Positions 11,986-24,180 of a stretch of DNA of 64,000 nt are shown here, in pieces. The first letter of the stretch is position 1. Each line of letters starts with the position of its first letter. Source of the DNA: Mycogone perniciosa (Eukaryota; Ascomycota; Sordariomycetes; Hypocreales; Hypocreaceae); contig JAOALB010000069.1 in NCBI GenBank assembly GCA_025331125.1, positions 1-64,000 of the forward strand, written 5' to 3'. The notes below the pieces were generated by a model. It had not been told where the DNA came from, ran no database searches, and was given only the letters and a program-made list of their open reading frames with translations. The position numbers and the translations under genes were made by a program.

Positions 11986-13466
11986 GCCAAATTAGTGACC
12001 ATTAGTTCTGGGAACAGGGTCACGGAGAGTGTCTTTTTTTTAATCTCCAATATCGGGCCGTGGCATCTTAACGCCGTGTACATGTAGATATGTTGTGGAG
12101 GGGGGATCTTCAAAGACCTTGAGAACTATATCAGAAGCTAACTATAGTCCACAATAATATCACCTTAAATATTAATCGTCCTATCTGCAGTTCTTTATGT
12201 TACTGAGTTTATCTATGGTATCCATTACAGACTGGCAACCCGGAGTTTAACATCTGAAGCTTCAGACCACCAGTTTGCCAGCTGTCACACATGAGTGCCT
12301 CGCTAGCGTCTACACTGCATTTATGTAAAAAGCGAATACCTCGACCGAGTGCTTATGCAATGTACGGCAAGTAATAAAGGCGCGATCATCGCTTGCGGAT
12401 AATAACTCACTAAAACTGCGACTATTAACGCTTAGGGATACATCCCAAAACTCCAGTATTTCTTTCTTATACTACTAACATGGGCATAGATGAGACAAGC
12501 ACGCCACGCTTACTTTTACTAGTATCAATAGCGCAGTGTTACTTACTGAGGGCCGTAATCCTCTTTCAGTTATGGCCGAGGGAGCATGTCAATCGGCAAT
12601 AACTGCTGCATGCTAGTGATAAATCCGGACACTTAGTCCGATAAGCCGAGATACTACGGAGATTTTTACCACGAGCTTTTAGGAACGACGATAAGAGGTT
12701 TATTTCAGACAGTAAGAATGTTTATTTTTCCATATTTATTAAGTTCCATCATCAATTGTCTTCTTCAAGCGCGTATTTTACTACTCAGCCAGTTACTATA
12801 AGTTAAGACTTTATAGCGTGCGCCTCCCCTGTAAAAAGAAAAGAAAGAAAAATAACAATATATGAAATTTGATCAACACTTATTCAAGCCACTAAAGAAG
12901 CTGAAGTTTCACTATCCTGGCGGCAGGTTCCGTCCGAACCTAGTTAACTGGTCGGCTTTGAGTAGGTCGCTTGATGACATTTGCTAGCTTTACTCCGTAC
13001 CTGTTTGGTGTTTGCGTATGGAGAACCTGATAGAATATACTGGCTTTAGCTCCAAGGGGGCATGGTAATTCGGTAATGATTTGCTCTATGCGACAGGTTT
13101 ATTATTAGCTAGAGTGCTATATATACGGAGGATCAAGGTACCAATACCAGCAAATAATTCGCGAAGGAAATATCTATTATGTCGGGGTGAGATGGGAAGA
13201 GTTTGTTGGTTTGTCTATGTAATGCTCGGTGTCAGCTTACTAGCCTAGCTTGACTCTCAGGGGCATAGGGTGCTCGACTGAGATTACTCGTAGTATTAAT
13301 ATTCTCGGCCAGTGTATATTTTATGACCTTAAATTAGTTTTTATTTCAAACATTCAAGGACATCGTATAAGATACAGAGGGGAAAGGAATGATTTAGTAG
13401 GCTAATAGGCACAGAATACAGTGCAATTATTTGCAGAGGACGCGCGTCCTCATTATTGGTGTCCCG
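11986..13466. other. Intergenic stretch without a gene
   Basis: I see no frame worth calling. It contains one TACTCCGTA (12991-12999) and a moderately A/T-rich centre around 12700-12900. Confidence 0.4.
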
Positions 13467-14009
13467 TTATCTGGTAAAGCAATGCGGTTTGTCGGATACC
13501 CAAGCATTACAGTATCTCCCGTTGATAGGGAGTTGGGCTGGTAGTAGTAGTACTGTGGAATAGGGAGGTCTCCTGCTGCATTCCCTGTCACAGCTCGCCA
13601 CGGTGGAGGTTGGTGCAGGGAGGCTGAGACAGTTGATCTCTACGAGTACTGTATGTTTCCGACTGTCGTGGGCCCATGTGATGTTGAAAAACGGGTAGAA
13701 TTGTTACTCTTCTCGCTGTACAGTGGCGTGATCCGTTCGATAGGCACTCTTCCACTTTTCGAAAACGATTGAATCTGCGCCTGGAGCTGGAAGTAGAATA
13801 CGAGATTTGGCAGAAAAGGCATCAATAGACACCTTGAAAGAACTAGGCGGTGCTGTGGCAGGAATCACCGGGCCTCAGTCGGAATTCAGTGCATTGGCGT
13901 AGGTGGTAAAGGGATCTTCCCAGTCCCTAAGGTCAAAGTGGTTGTCTAGCGTTGTGATGTTCGGGGCGCGTTGTAGAGGTAGGTGGGTTTCTTCACGTAT
14001 ACAGAACAT
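13467..14009 (-). pseudogene. Unrecognised broken gene, one frame with two internal stops
   Basis: From the ATG at 14009 one minus-strand frame runs 181 codons to a TAA at 13467, interrupted by only two in-frame stops (a TGA after about 44 codons and a TAA further on). That is far fewer than expected by chance at this base composition. Readable pieces include PNITTLDNHFDLRDWEDPF, TTYANALNSD, DAFSAKSRILLPAPGADS and FFNITWAHDSRKHTVLVEIN. I do not recognise a family. The mix of acidic and aromatic residues looks like a genuine protein. It may be a decaying gene or a gene with an unseen intron. It lies alone between two plus-strand genes. Confidence 0.45.
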
Positions 14010-14555
14010 AATAGTTTTCTAGCATGTCTTGATATTCCAGTCTGTTCGTTTATACAGAGCATGATGCCAACTTATATACAAAAGTTTACTCGTAGATGGC
14101 TCGATTTTTAGGGTGGCTTAGAGATTTTGGGCCTAACTAAAAGGCGTTACCGAGGGACCACGCTAACGGGTACGTCTATAACTTGAGAAAATTACCGGAA
14201 ATGGAAACCGGTCGACCCATTATTAATGCCAAAACACCGAGGCGAAGACTAGCTTGTGCCTCCCAAGACATGGTTCTTGACTTTATGAAGGACAAGGACA
14301 CAATATTTAGATGCTAGTAGTCTTGATCACGTGTGTCAAACGCATCAGTCAGTCCTTAGTCATCGCTCTATTTTATTACCAGCCCAATCATTGCCATTTG
14401 AACCCGTTGCTCCTCATCTTCTTCAACATCAACTCTTTTTATGGTGCCTGACATAATCATCTCTTCACGACACCATACCATCGACTTATGCAACTCGGCT
14501 TAATACAGCACCCTGGGAACGGTTGCGGGAGACGCTAATCCTAAATCTTCTCAAT
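14010..14555. other. Upstream region of the tachykinin-family gene
   Basis: This is 0.5 kb of non-coding DNA between the start of the broken minus-strand gene and the plus-strand regulator. I see no distinct motif. Confidence 0.3.
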
Positions 14556-16472
14556 ATGCGCAAAAGTGGAACAGCCGGGGATACGGAGTCCTCGGAAGGC
14601 AATGGTATGTTTCCCATCCCTGTGCCTTGGCGGCTGGTATTGATTGTGAGCAGTAACCAATGCCTCTGAGGGAATCGATAAGACTGTTACAAGTACTGGC
14701 AGCGATAGTACGGAGCCCCGTGAGTTTATCGTGGTCACAGGATTGTCGTCAGAGACTCAGTCCGGCAAAGATGTATCGAGAGCCATTCGCGTCCAAGCTA
14801 TGCGACATTACTTTTGGAAAAGGAATCGCCAAGGCAAAGAGGATGATAACGATGAGGCAGCCAAGGCTACTCCTGCTAAACCATCGGAATATAAAGGCAG
14901 GTTTCGGTTGAATTCGGCGCCGCAGAAGTCAAAGGTTCGGACGACAAGTGGCCAAAAGGGGAAGCGCCATGCTAAGGGATCAGCTCCCAAGAACTCGGCT
15001 CTCAACTCCATCGGCTTTTGTCAAAGCAGTGCTTTGGTACCTAATCCAGTAGTCATACGGGGTGGGATTTTAGATCCTTTTGACGCGTACTCACTTCAGT
15101 TGAGACCTGAAAGTATGGCACTGATCTACTACTGTAAGTCCGGTTATCATCAATGCAGTTCGCCGTGTTCCCGCCCTATTACTCCTCTCTCAGGCCACCC
15201 ACGCCCTTGCCAGACCCCACACCATTCCGACTTTGGCCCGTATAATGTAGCAAGCATATGTTATTACTAACACTAGTATTACAGACAGTTCAGACTTTTC
15301 CATGAATTTTCTTGCTCTCAACATGGGTGGTGACCCCTGCCTTGTTCGTGCGAGAGAAGATCAAGCCCTCTTTCATTCAGTTCTATATCTCGTCGCCCTA
15401 GATTACAATCTAAGGCGCGGATTGACAGACCCTGTGGGTTGTCTGTATCATTCGTCAGAAGCGTTTCGAATAATCAACAATCGTCTTCAAGAAGAAGACT
15501 TGAGTGATGCGACAATTGCAGCAGTTGCATTGATAGCTATTAAAGAGGTGAGTTTATCCTTGATGGTGAAAACGACTTTTGCTCAGATGTGCTAATTGAC
15601 GTTGATATCTAGAATCTTTCTGGCATGTTTGGGGTATCCCAAATGCATATGAGGGGTCTAAGGGATATGGTTGAGAAACGAGGAGGAATACAGAATATCC
15701 AAGGACTAAATCGCAGAGTAATAATGTGGTAAGTCTCTCTTCAATTTACGCCATATTCTGCTATGAGCTCACACTTGCTAGGGCCGACTTCTGCTACTCG
15801 AGTGTTTGGAACTGTCCGCCACATTTTCCGCGCAACACCATTACTACAGGTCAAGAACTTAACCCACATCTTAACCCTGAATCTGCAGTCCTTGCTGTAG
15901 AAGATATTTTTGGTCCTGACTCGCCTACCGTTCCCATCTTCAAATCCCTTAGCCGCATATCTGCGGCGATGCATCTGAATGGTGCTGCGGCGCTTGACAA
16001 GTCAGACGCAAGCAGCCAAGTTTACAGCCTAGAATACGAGCTACACCTTCTCAAAGCAGGCTGTCCTAGCACTCCTAACAGTGGCTCTATCCCAATCGAA
16101 GCGGCTCCTTTATGTGTCGCAGCGCACCTCTATCTCTACCTCGTCATAAGGGAGCTTCCAAGCAGATCCAAAGTAATCTACAGACTTGTCCAACGATTGC
16201 GATCTGCCCTACAACTCCAGTGTACGGAATGGTGGGCTCGCAGTCGAGAGAGGCAAAACTGGTTATTATGGATGCTATTTATAGGATACGGGGCTGCAGC
16301 AGGAAGTGATGAGGTATCGTGGTTTTTGCAGCGATTGAGGATACTGTCTGCAATACTTGGGATTGAGGAAACCAATCAGCTTCAAAGTGCTTTGAGGGCT
16401 GTTTTATGGCAGGAAGTATGGTGTGGACCTCACTGTGAGAGATTGAGGACGGATCTCCCACTGCAAGGCTAA
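14556..16472 (+). CDS. Tachykinin-family / DUF3468-type fungal regulator without Zn cluster
   Basis: Belongs to the large fungal group related to Fungal_trans_2 regulators, annotated as tachykinin family protein; its role is unknown. Five exons (14556-14604, 14654-15133, 15285-15547, 15613-15728, 15782-16472) give 532 residues. The N-terminal part has the family's FIVVTG...RAIRVQAMRHYFWKRN basic stretch, followed by a Lys-rich low-complexity linker. The C-terminal half is the helical regulator-type region (for example LYLVALDYNLRRG, SDATIAAVALIAIKE, MHMRGLRDMVEKRGGI). No Zn2Cys6 cluster is visible in front of it, as usual for this subgroup. The first exon codes only for MRKSGTAGDTESSEGN plus one base; splicing restores a clean frame, which supports this start. 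Confidence 0.8.
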
Positions 16473-18280
16473 ATTTGGCGATTTTGTTGGGCATGATAAG
16501 TCAAGCTAGTTTTTCTGTCAATCAGAATGCTCTTAGTGGTGAAATTACATTTACCATTGGTTGATTGTAATGATGCCATAGCTGAAAATAGATTGAAGAA
16601 AGATATTGACCAAGGCTTCAAGGAAGGTCGGGAGATCAGGTCAATTTTATACGGCACTATGCTCGTGCATAGGTTTTTAATAACTCAAGATTTCGCGAAA
16701 CATTCTCGCAAAGTTGTTCGAAAGCATATCCACAGCCCCAAAATTCACCGCATACAATCTAGGCTATCACTAGTCTACGCATAGGGTGAAGATGAGAGAT
16801 CCTGTGGGAAACTCCTGGGCCATAAGATACGCCTCATCCTATTCATTGACTGCTAGTGACGCTTTGGGATAGCGAGGCAAGCAAAACTGAGCGATGGCTA
16901 GGCTACCATCCAGTAAGCATTTCGAAATGGATCAAGTGCTGACTGGCTGGGAGATAGCAGGGGATCGTAGGTATTCGGGGCTCGAACTGAACTAATGGAA
17001 GGAATATATATCGCTGTCCCCAGGCCTATTAAACGGCCGGCCTATACATAGCCTCACTAGACTATTGGATCTGAGGTAGTTCTTTAGGACAGTTAAAGCA
17101 GAAAATGCGCCTAGGGGGATAAGCTTATTTTTTTGCAGAGACCAGGGTAGGTTTGGCGGGGCGAACAGTTCTAAATAAAGCCTCGACCGCAATAATCGCT
17201 GACGTTTCTTATTGTATGTTGTGTAGGAGCATAGAAATATCATAAGATCTCGTTGTACAATGCATAGTATTATTGAGAAGGAAACTAAAAAGGGGCTCAG
17301 CAGCAAGGCGCAATATAAAAGTATTTGCGGACAGGGGAGTAATGTAGGAATAAGGACAGAGGCAGCCTTGGTCCAAGCTTGGCCAGTTGCGCACTGGACC
17401 ATTTGGAGTTGCGTAATGAATGGATGTCTGAATCATGCATAGATCAGAGAAGAAGCTATCGTGGGCGCAGCCGCTACTAATTTCGGTCTGCTCCCCACAT
17501 TAATAAGACTATTGGTGGGAACCTATATTTTTAGTCTTCTCAAACGGTTAGTATCAGTCCCATCGCCCGTCTAATATTATCTGTCTCTCCCTCACTTTGG
17601 TCCTGGCAAGGTTGATCAGCAGGCACTTTTCTTGTCAAGCACTATGACCTAGTAGTGTCCTATCCCGGTCCCACTAATAACAATATAACAATACGAGCAA
17701 GGAGAACACAGTAATAAGACTAATTATTTCTTCATATTAGTACTCGGTAGTATATCTCTGCTCAAATAAGAATTATAGAATTTAATGCTTGCGCGACCCT
17801 AACCAAATTGAACTCAAACACGGGAGATCGCAATGTTGTCTGCTCATGCTGATTTCCCGCCCAGCTATTATTAGTCTATATCCCAGCCCCAATTGCTCCT
17901 TCATAGCAAAATGTACCCTAAAGCGGTTGGCCGACTTGGGTAAACACCGACGTGGCAATGAAGGATCATACGCTGACCCTCGTATCCTTTTTAGTACTCT
18001 CGGCTGGGGTTAATAAGGCTTAGAGAACGATTGGAACATTCCACCCGCCTACTCCTTACTTGCTGAGCTCTTGGGCATGCGGTATTCCTTCGTTAGTGGA
18101 GCTTTCGCGTAGCTGTTATATTCAGCAGCAACACCTAAAAGTGCAAAAGATATCATATCTCCCAACAGCCCCCGGGAACATAATCTTCCTCATACTAACA
18201 CACCTAAGTTTTATTTTGTTTTTCTTCATCCCTTATTCTCTCTGTATCTTTAGTTATTTCCCTAGGGGAAAGCTGATACA
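16473..18280. other. 1.8-kb intergenic stretch upstream of the subtilase
   Basis: Only short unsupported frames are seen. The last 150 bases before the protease ATG are pyrimidine-rich, as is common in fungal leaders. No repeat or RNA gene is recognised. Confidence 0.35.
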
Positions 18281-21127
18281 ATGGTGTGCTTGAAATCAAT
18301 AGTGTTTCTGCTTGCCACCGCGTCAACTACCGTGGTCCAGGCGGCAAACACTCCGGCTAGGACCGTTCTCTCAGGTGCATATATCTTTGAATTCGAGGAC
18401 GGTCATGTAAGTTTAATATGCATTTGGCGATTGCTCTACAACTCTTGTGAGATAGATGCTAATTAGAGGTTTCGCAGGACACCTCCGAGGTTTATAACAA
18501 GATTAATGCCAAGGGCATAAAACGCCTGGATCTCGACTATAAGCTCTTCAAGGGTGTTTCAGTCCAATTACATGACATCGAAAATGCTCATAGGACGGCC
18601 GCGAAGATTGCTGATCTGCCCGCGGTTAAAGGCATGTGGCCAGTTACACTAATCCCCGCGCCAAACCCTCGGGTTGAATGGATTGCTGGATCCAACAATG
18701 GCAACAAGATTACAACAAGAGATGTAAACAACACGAAAGCAGATAACTACTCTCCCCATGTGATGACTCAGGTCGATAAGCTCCGAGTCCAGGGCATTAC
18801 AGGCAAAGGCATTAAGGTTGCCGTAATTGACAGTGGTGTAAGTGGAAGCATCTGAGAGGCTATATCTCCTGTTCTTCTTTTATACCCTCCATGCTGTCCG
18901 TCACTAACATATCTCATGTTCCTAGATAGACTATAAGCACTCTGCCTTAGGAGGCTGTTTTGGAGAGGGCTGTCTCGTCTCCTTTGGTATTGATTTTGTT
19001 GGCGATGCCTATGATGGAACCAATACTCCTCAGCCTGGCCCCGATCCTATGGACTGCGGTGGCCACGGCACTCATGTCGCCGGTATTGTCGCTGCCCAGC
19101 CGAATGACTATGGATTTACCGGTGCTGCTCCTGATGTCAGTCTTGGTGCCTACCGAATCTTTGGCTGCAATGGCTCCGCCAGTGACGACATTATTATCAA
19201 TGCCTTCTTTAAGGCCTATGAAGACGGTGCCAACATTATTACTGCCTCGCTTGGTGGCCCCTCTGGTTGGCCCAGCGCGGCCCAAGATATTGCAGTTTCT
19301 CGCATTGTCGATGCTGGCGTTCCCTGTATGGTTGCCGCTGGTAATGAAGGCGATCAGGGAATCTTCTATGCTAGCTCGCCAGCCAGTGGTAGGGGCATTA
19401 CAGCCATTGCTTCTTTCGATAATACGGAGACCCCTGTCGTCCTCTCCATCTCTTCCTACTCTATCGATGGCGCCCAGACTCAGCAGTTTGCCTATGCTAA
19501 TAGCGACCTTGATGGGTGGGATGGTGTTGAGCTCCCCGTGTGGACTGACATTCTCAACACCACTGTTTCTGGTGATGCTTGTAACCCTTTCCCCTCACAT
19601 ACTCCTGACCTAAGCAGCTACATCGTCCTAATCCACGATAGTAGCAGCTGCGCCGTTGAGCAAAAGATTCAGAATGCTGCTGCCAAGGGAGCCGAATATA
19701 TCATGATCTCCAATAACATCGACAGATCTTTTACTATCGATACATCCGCTGTCTCCCAGGTTTTAGCCGCCGGTATGGTTGAGAAGCAGACTGGTGAAGC
19801 CTGGGTTACTGCTCTTACGGCTGGCAAGAACGTCGTTCTGTCTATGACTGGTGTTAAGAAGTCTATCAAACAGGTCAAGACTATCAAGAACCCTATAACC
19901 GGTGGTGGTGTGAGTAACTTCAGCACTTGGGGTCCTACCTGGGACGTCAACGTTAAGCCCCAGATTGGTGCTCCTGGCGGCAACATACTATCCACCTACC
20001 CTCGCGCTCTTGGTAGCTATGCCACCCTCTCAGGCACTTCTATGGCTACTCCCCTCGCTGCTGGCATTGTGGCCCTCATTGCCCAAGTCCGCAAAACCTT
20101 CAATCCTCGCCTTATTGAGAACCTTTTATCTGCCACTGCCCAAGCACAGCTGTTTAGTGATGGCAACCAATTCTATGACTTCCTTGCCCCTGTGCCCCAG
20201 CAAGGTGGTGGCCTTATCCAGGCCTACGATGCTGCCTACGCCACTACAATTCTTTCACGCTCTAGCTTGTCCTTTAATGATACCGACCACTTCATTAAGG
20301 TTCTCAACTTCACTATTAGCAATACCGACAATAAGCAGATTACCTATCACCTCTCTCATATCCCAACCAAGACCGTCTATACACTGGGCAATAACACCAC
20401 CTATCCTGATGTTTTCCCTAATGAAGTCACAGAGGCCCATGCTGAGCTCAAGTTCAGTGAGAATAAGGTGACCCTGCTTGCTGGCGAGTCTGCCACTATT
20501 GAGGTCTTCCCTACTCCTCCTAACGTCGATGCCAAGCGCCTGGGCTTGTGGTCTGGATTTATTACACTTAACGGCACTGACGGGAGCTCGCTATCTCTCC
20601 CCTACCAGGGTCTTGCCGGTTCTCTCTACAACCAAACTGTTCTAGGTCTGACAGGTGCCTGGATCGGCAACTCGACTGATGCGAATGGCCCTGTCGCTGG
20701 CAATATCACCTGGACCCTCCCCCCTGCCGGTAACTCGACAGGGGCTGGTATTCTCCCTGCTCTGGTCCTTAACCTGACCCTGGGCTCCCCTCTTATCCGT
20801 GCCGATATTGTGCCCTTATCCACCTGTTCACTCAACTCGACTGAGTTCTTCGGCACTAAGACGATTGGCCAGCCCAGTGGATTTCCTCTTCGTTTCCAGT
20901 CCCGTGGCAAGCAACCGACTCCTTGGGACGGCATGCTTAGCGATGGCAGGTATGCTCCTGCAGGCACGTACAAGATCGTCGTTCGTGCACTTAAGATCTT
21001 TGGCGATGAGAAGCAGAAGAAGGACTGGGATATAAGCGAGACAGCCGCGTTCCACATAAAGTATGCCGCTGGGAATGAAGATAATGGAGAGGAGAAAGAG
21101 GAAGGAAGTGTTGATTCGGAGGAATAA
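18281..21127 (+). CDS. Secreted subtilisin-like serine protease with PA and Fn3-like domains
   Basis: An S8A peptidase of the minor extracellular protease (Vpr-like) type. Three exons (18281-18406, 18478-18837, 18926-21127) encode 895 residues. A signal peptide (MVCLKSIVFLLATASTT...) is followed by an I9-type propeptide and then the catalytic domain. Asp160 is in VAVIDSG, His209 in GGHGTHVAG, the oxyanion Asn302 in AAGNEG and Ser534 in SGTSMATP, so the triad is complete. The wide gap between Asn302 and Ser534 holds a protease-associated (PA) insertion. After the catalytic domain comes a beta-rich Fn3_5-like region with many N-glycosylation sites, then a very acidic tail ending DSEE. It probably degrades extracellular protein. 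It is a stand-alone gene beside a decayed zone. Confidence 0.92.
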
Positions 21128-22065
21128 ATAAATCCTTAGATCTTTTATTTTTTGGGTATATTATACAATATGATAAATTCTATACCTCAATAGCTCCTGA
21201 AGTATACTATTATATTTATTTATATTTCGCTATTTCTCTTTTATTACGCTATTTAACTATGTCCTATATCTATCATACAATTCCCTACATAATAACATCG
21301 GCTACCCTAGGCGCCCTTTATGTTGCTAGTTTCTAGGCAGCTTTAACTTAGAGGATTCCTCGCCAATGACTATTATCCTTATCGGCTAGATCTAAGACCT
21401 ACTTTATCTTCGAGCGAAACGCAGCCGACGAATCCTTCCTCGCAGGCGGCTCACTTGACCTCCACCCTAGCAGTAGGCAGCTTGCCCTTAAGGAACGCAG
21501 CCTCTTTGAGGGGTTCAAAACACACGCGCTACAATGTGGTGACCTTGAAGGTGATTGATCAGCATGGGAACTTGCACGTATAGACCCGTTTGGAAGGGGT
21601 GTGCGCCAGAGATTGATCGTTCTGTGCTGAAGAAGCGAATCCGCTGGGAGTATGCCGCAGCAAATCTGCATAAAAAGAGTGTGTCTATCTGGATAGGATG
21701 GCAATATACGCTCCATGACAACATGGGCGCGGTTTTATGGACAAAGGAGCAGTGCACTAGCGGTACAGGAATAGGTGTTGGTGGAAATGAACTGCATTGT
21801 GGCCGCCTCCGTGAGATGAACCCAAGGACCAGTCTTGACGATGAGATTCGGGAAGATTGGCCAGACGAAGCCATCGGCCTCGTAGCAACGCGCTGTTGTC
21901 CGAAGCGGTAGGCGGGTCAAGAGGCGACGGAGGCGGGTGTTTTTTATGGCCAAATGCTCGGTGCTATCATGCTGAGTTGGTGTATTGTCAATGGGCGGCG
22001 TGTATGGCATGGCTGTCATTACATGGCGAGTTGTCGCATGCCGTCTGAAGTAGCATCACGATGGA
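21128..22065. other. 3' flank of subtilase and decayed sequence
   Basis: The first 200 bases are A/T-rich. From about 21369 to 21557 a 62-codon plus frame (ending with HALQCGDLEGD and a stop) reads like protein but I cannot place it. An overlapping frame at 21555-21911 is also open without recognised motifs. Given the broken genes next door these may be remains of older genes. Confidence 0.3.
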
Positions 22066-22373
22066 TAGGTGGAAACTGGATTTGAAGTTGGAGGAGATGA
22101 ACCCAAGTCAAAGGCAGAGCAAGAACTCTATCAAGCACGCAAAATGATCAGGGATAACGCTTTGGCCTACCTCGTGACACATTGGCTGTACCATGCTAGT
22201 AAGGCGACTCTTGGATCGCCGACGATCTGAGCCCGGAGGGTGACTTCTGGGTCCCCAATTCAGTCATCCGTCGTCGCCGGCTACTCGAGTATACTCACCA
22301 GACAGGTGTCATAGATGGCATCAATCCCCTATCCATGACTGGCTTTCATGTTGCAGTTGAGAACATCCAATAA
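22066..22373 (+). pseudogene. Frameshifted fragment of an unrecognised fungal protein
   Basis: Two adjoining plus frames make one continuous protein-like text if a single base is supplied near 22215. The first frame has EVGGDEPKSKAEQELYQARK and then MIRDNALAYLVTHWLYHASKA. The second begins IADDLSPEGDFWVPNSVIRR, continues RRLLEYTHQTGVIDGINPLS and ends VENIQ before TAA at 22371-22373. There is no GT..AG pair to explain the shift as an intron. Family unknown. Confidence 0.4.
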
Positions 22374-22547
22374 CAATGTGGTGAGCAGTACCAGGGCCCT
22401 CAGTACATAGTATTAGCCTGCTAATAAAAGATCATGACTACAATATTCCACACTGGAGTCCTCGCAATAGAAGCCCATACGTTCCCTGAATTATGTTAGC
22501 CATGCACGTATGCTGGCTCGCTACCCAATACGCCTAAATAAAACATT

Positions 22548-23193
22548 CTAAAACCCTCTGTTCTCAACCAATTTCGTAAACTCTAGTCTCTGCTTCGAGC
22601 AAGGCTGCATCACTTCCTCTAACACCAGAATCCACCATTTCTCATGCTCATGGCATAACTTCATAGCGAAGGCATACTCAGCGTATTCTGGAAAGAAGCC
22701 GCTTCGTTCCCAGTCGACAATGCCCGTGATAACGCCGTCCTGCACCATGATGTTCCGCGGCGTCAGATCCCCATGAGTGAGAACAAATGTACTAGGAGTC
22801 TCGCGTCGCCATCGCTCCAGTACACGCTGCCATTTCCAGCGCACAAGGGGACCACCCTTGAGACGGGATAAGCACCATTTGTCGAATGCTTGCTCATCTT
22901 CAAAAGGGCCGCAGTACGTCTGGATAAGGCGGTCATAGACATTTCACGTATGTTGATGCCCGATGCGTCCGATAAAGGGCTGTGTACAGGCGCGCATATG
23001 GGCGAGCTGGGTGCGAAGCTGGTCCTTGGTCGAACGAAAGCGGTTTAATTTTGACTGCTAGGACAACGCCTGTCGAGGTGGTGTGTTCCAGAACGCGGTT
23101 ACCGAAGAAATTGTAAAGTTCCTTGCCCTGCGCCACATCATAATATGATATTTCACGGGGAAATGAGGGCCCTTGGGCTGTGGGTTCCGACAT
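22548..23193 (-). pseudogene. Aminoglycoside phosphotransferase-like (APH) kinase, broken by a frameshift and a stop
   Basis: Members of this fungal family are small choline/aminoglycoside-kinase-fold proteins of unknown substrate. From the ATG at 23193 the frame reads MSEPTAQGPSFPREISYYDV to AVKIKP (the beta-strand with the ATP-binding Lys). It then shifts by one base into RFRSTKDQLRTQLAHMRACT. It meets an in-frame TGA in HQHT-stop-NVYDRL, which a single C-to-T change would create from CGA. After that it continues in the same frame through the catalytic HGDLTPRNIMV and metal-binding GIVDWERSGFFPEYAEYA to the normal C-terminus. Both lesions lie in the middle and leave the motifs intact, so inactivation looks recent. 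A sequencing error could explain one lesion but hardly both. Confidence 0.7.
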
Positions 23194-23647
23194 CACTGTA
23201 TCACTGTATCTCGTGAGCCAGGAGGAGTAGTAGAATGAAGAATAAGTCGACAATAAAGACTGGGCGAGAACACAATTGTCTCACGGTAAGTTTAAGCGGA
23301 GTCTATGTATGTTTCGTTGGAGGCGCTTATTCTGCCCATCAATCACATACATATAAACCGGAAGATGGATCATGTCAATCAACCAATGACATCCAACGAC
23401 CCGCAGGCGACCATGAACGCCCGTCACCATGCGGCCTTCACTTCCGAGCGCTTACCAGCTAGAAATAGTACGCGCGGAGAATCACTCAGTTGAGTCAATA
23501 TCAGGATGAGGCCATATCAGACGGCCTCTTTCTCCCCAAGGGCTCATCTTTCAAGGAAGCAAATGGGTATATAGAGTGGGCCAAGTCCCCAGCAAAATGG
23601 CATCGATAAAAGAATGGAGACAAGCCAAGATCTCACGGAAAGCAATA
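23194..23647. other. Intergenic, no gene seen
   Basis: Between two broken minus-strand genes. No supported frame or motif. Confidence 0.3.
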
Positions 23648-23925
23648 ACTGAATGGCACTTCCGGAGGGACTGATCGAGAGCTTCCCAGGTCTCTTCTTG
23701 CAAGGTCGGGAACTCGACCTAAGGAGTGATTCGTCTAGGATCTGTCACCAGCTCAACAGCAAGGTCAATCAAGTGGCAGGCCTCGATGCATTAGGGGATG
23801 GTTTGTGGCTGCGATTCAATGGAAAGTTCTTCAGTCTGGTTGTGCTGACGCTCTGCTTCCTGGAGCAAGCGCTGTAGCTTTGGAATGCCATTTACTTTGG
23901 CTCGTTCACTCAGTGCAAATAATAA
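23648..23925 (-). pseudogene. Fragment of a multi-copy fungal coiled-coil protein family
   Basis: On the minus strand FALSERAKVNGIPKLQRLLQ leads into EAERQHNQTEELSIESQPQT. After a frameshift the text continues CIEACHLIDLAVELVTDP, a stop, then VEFPTLQEETWEALDQSL and RKCHS. This order (an Arg/Glu-rich coiled coil, then a short conserved segment with a Cys-His pair, then a W-containing segment) recalls a large lineage-specific fungal family, often with a kinase-like domain further on, which is absent here. Family assignment is from memory and tentative. At least one frameshift and one stop are seen directly. Confidence 0.45.
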
Positions 23926-24108
23926 TAAGTCCGAGAATGGTTGGTTGCTTTGGGATTTATAAGGGCCAGACTAGTCACGTGTCGTACCAAGAAGATGCCA
24001 GGTATGACTGCTAATTCGTAGAAAATGTTACAATGGCCAGATAATACCCAAATAGCTCCATATTGCAATGTGCCATTAAGGCAGAAATGCAAAAAAGAAA
24101 GGTATGTT

Positions 24109-24180
24109 AGGTTCTAGGGGGAGTCGAACCCTCGCTGCCGGAATCAAAATCCGGAGTCATAACCGTTAGACCATAGAACC
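24109..24180 (-). tRNA. tRNA-Gln (anticodon UUG)
   Basis: Read on the minus strand, a 7-bp acceptor stem (GGTTCTA with TAGAACC) encloses a D arm, an anticodon stem CCGGA/TCCGG with loop TTTTGAT (anticodon TTG), and a T arm with loop TTCGACT. Length is 72 nt including the discriminator T at 24109; no intron. The T stem contains one A-C mismatch (GAGGG against CCCCC). It reads CAA codons. Confidence 0.9.
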
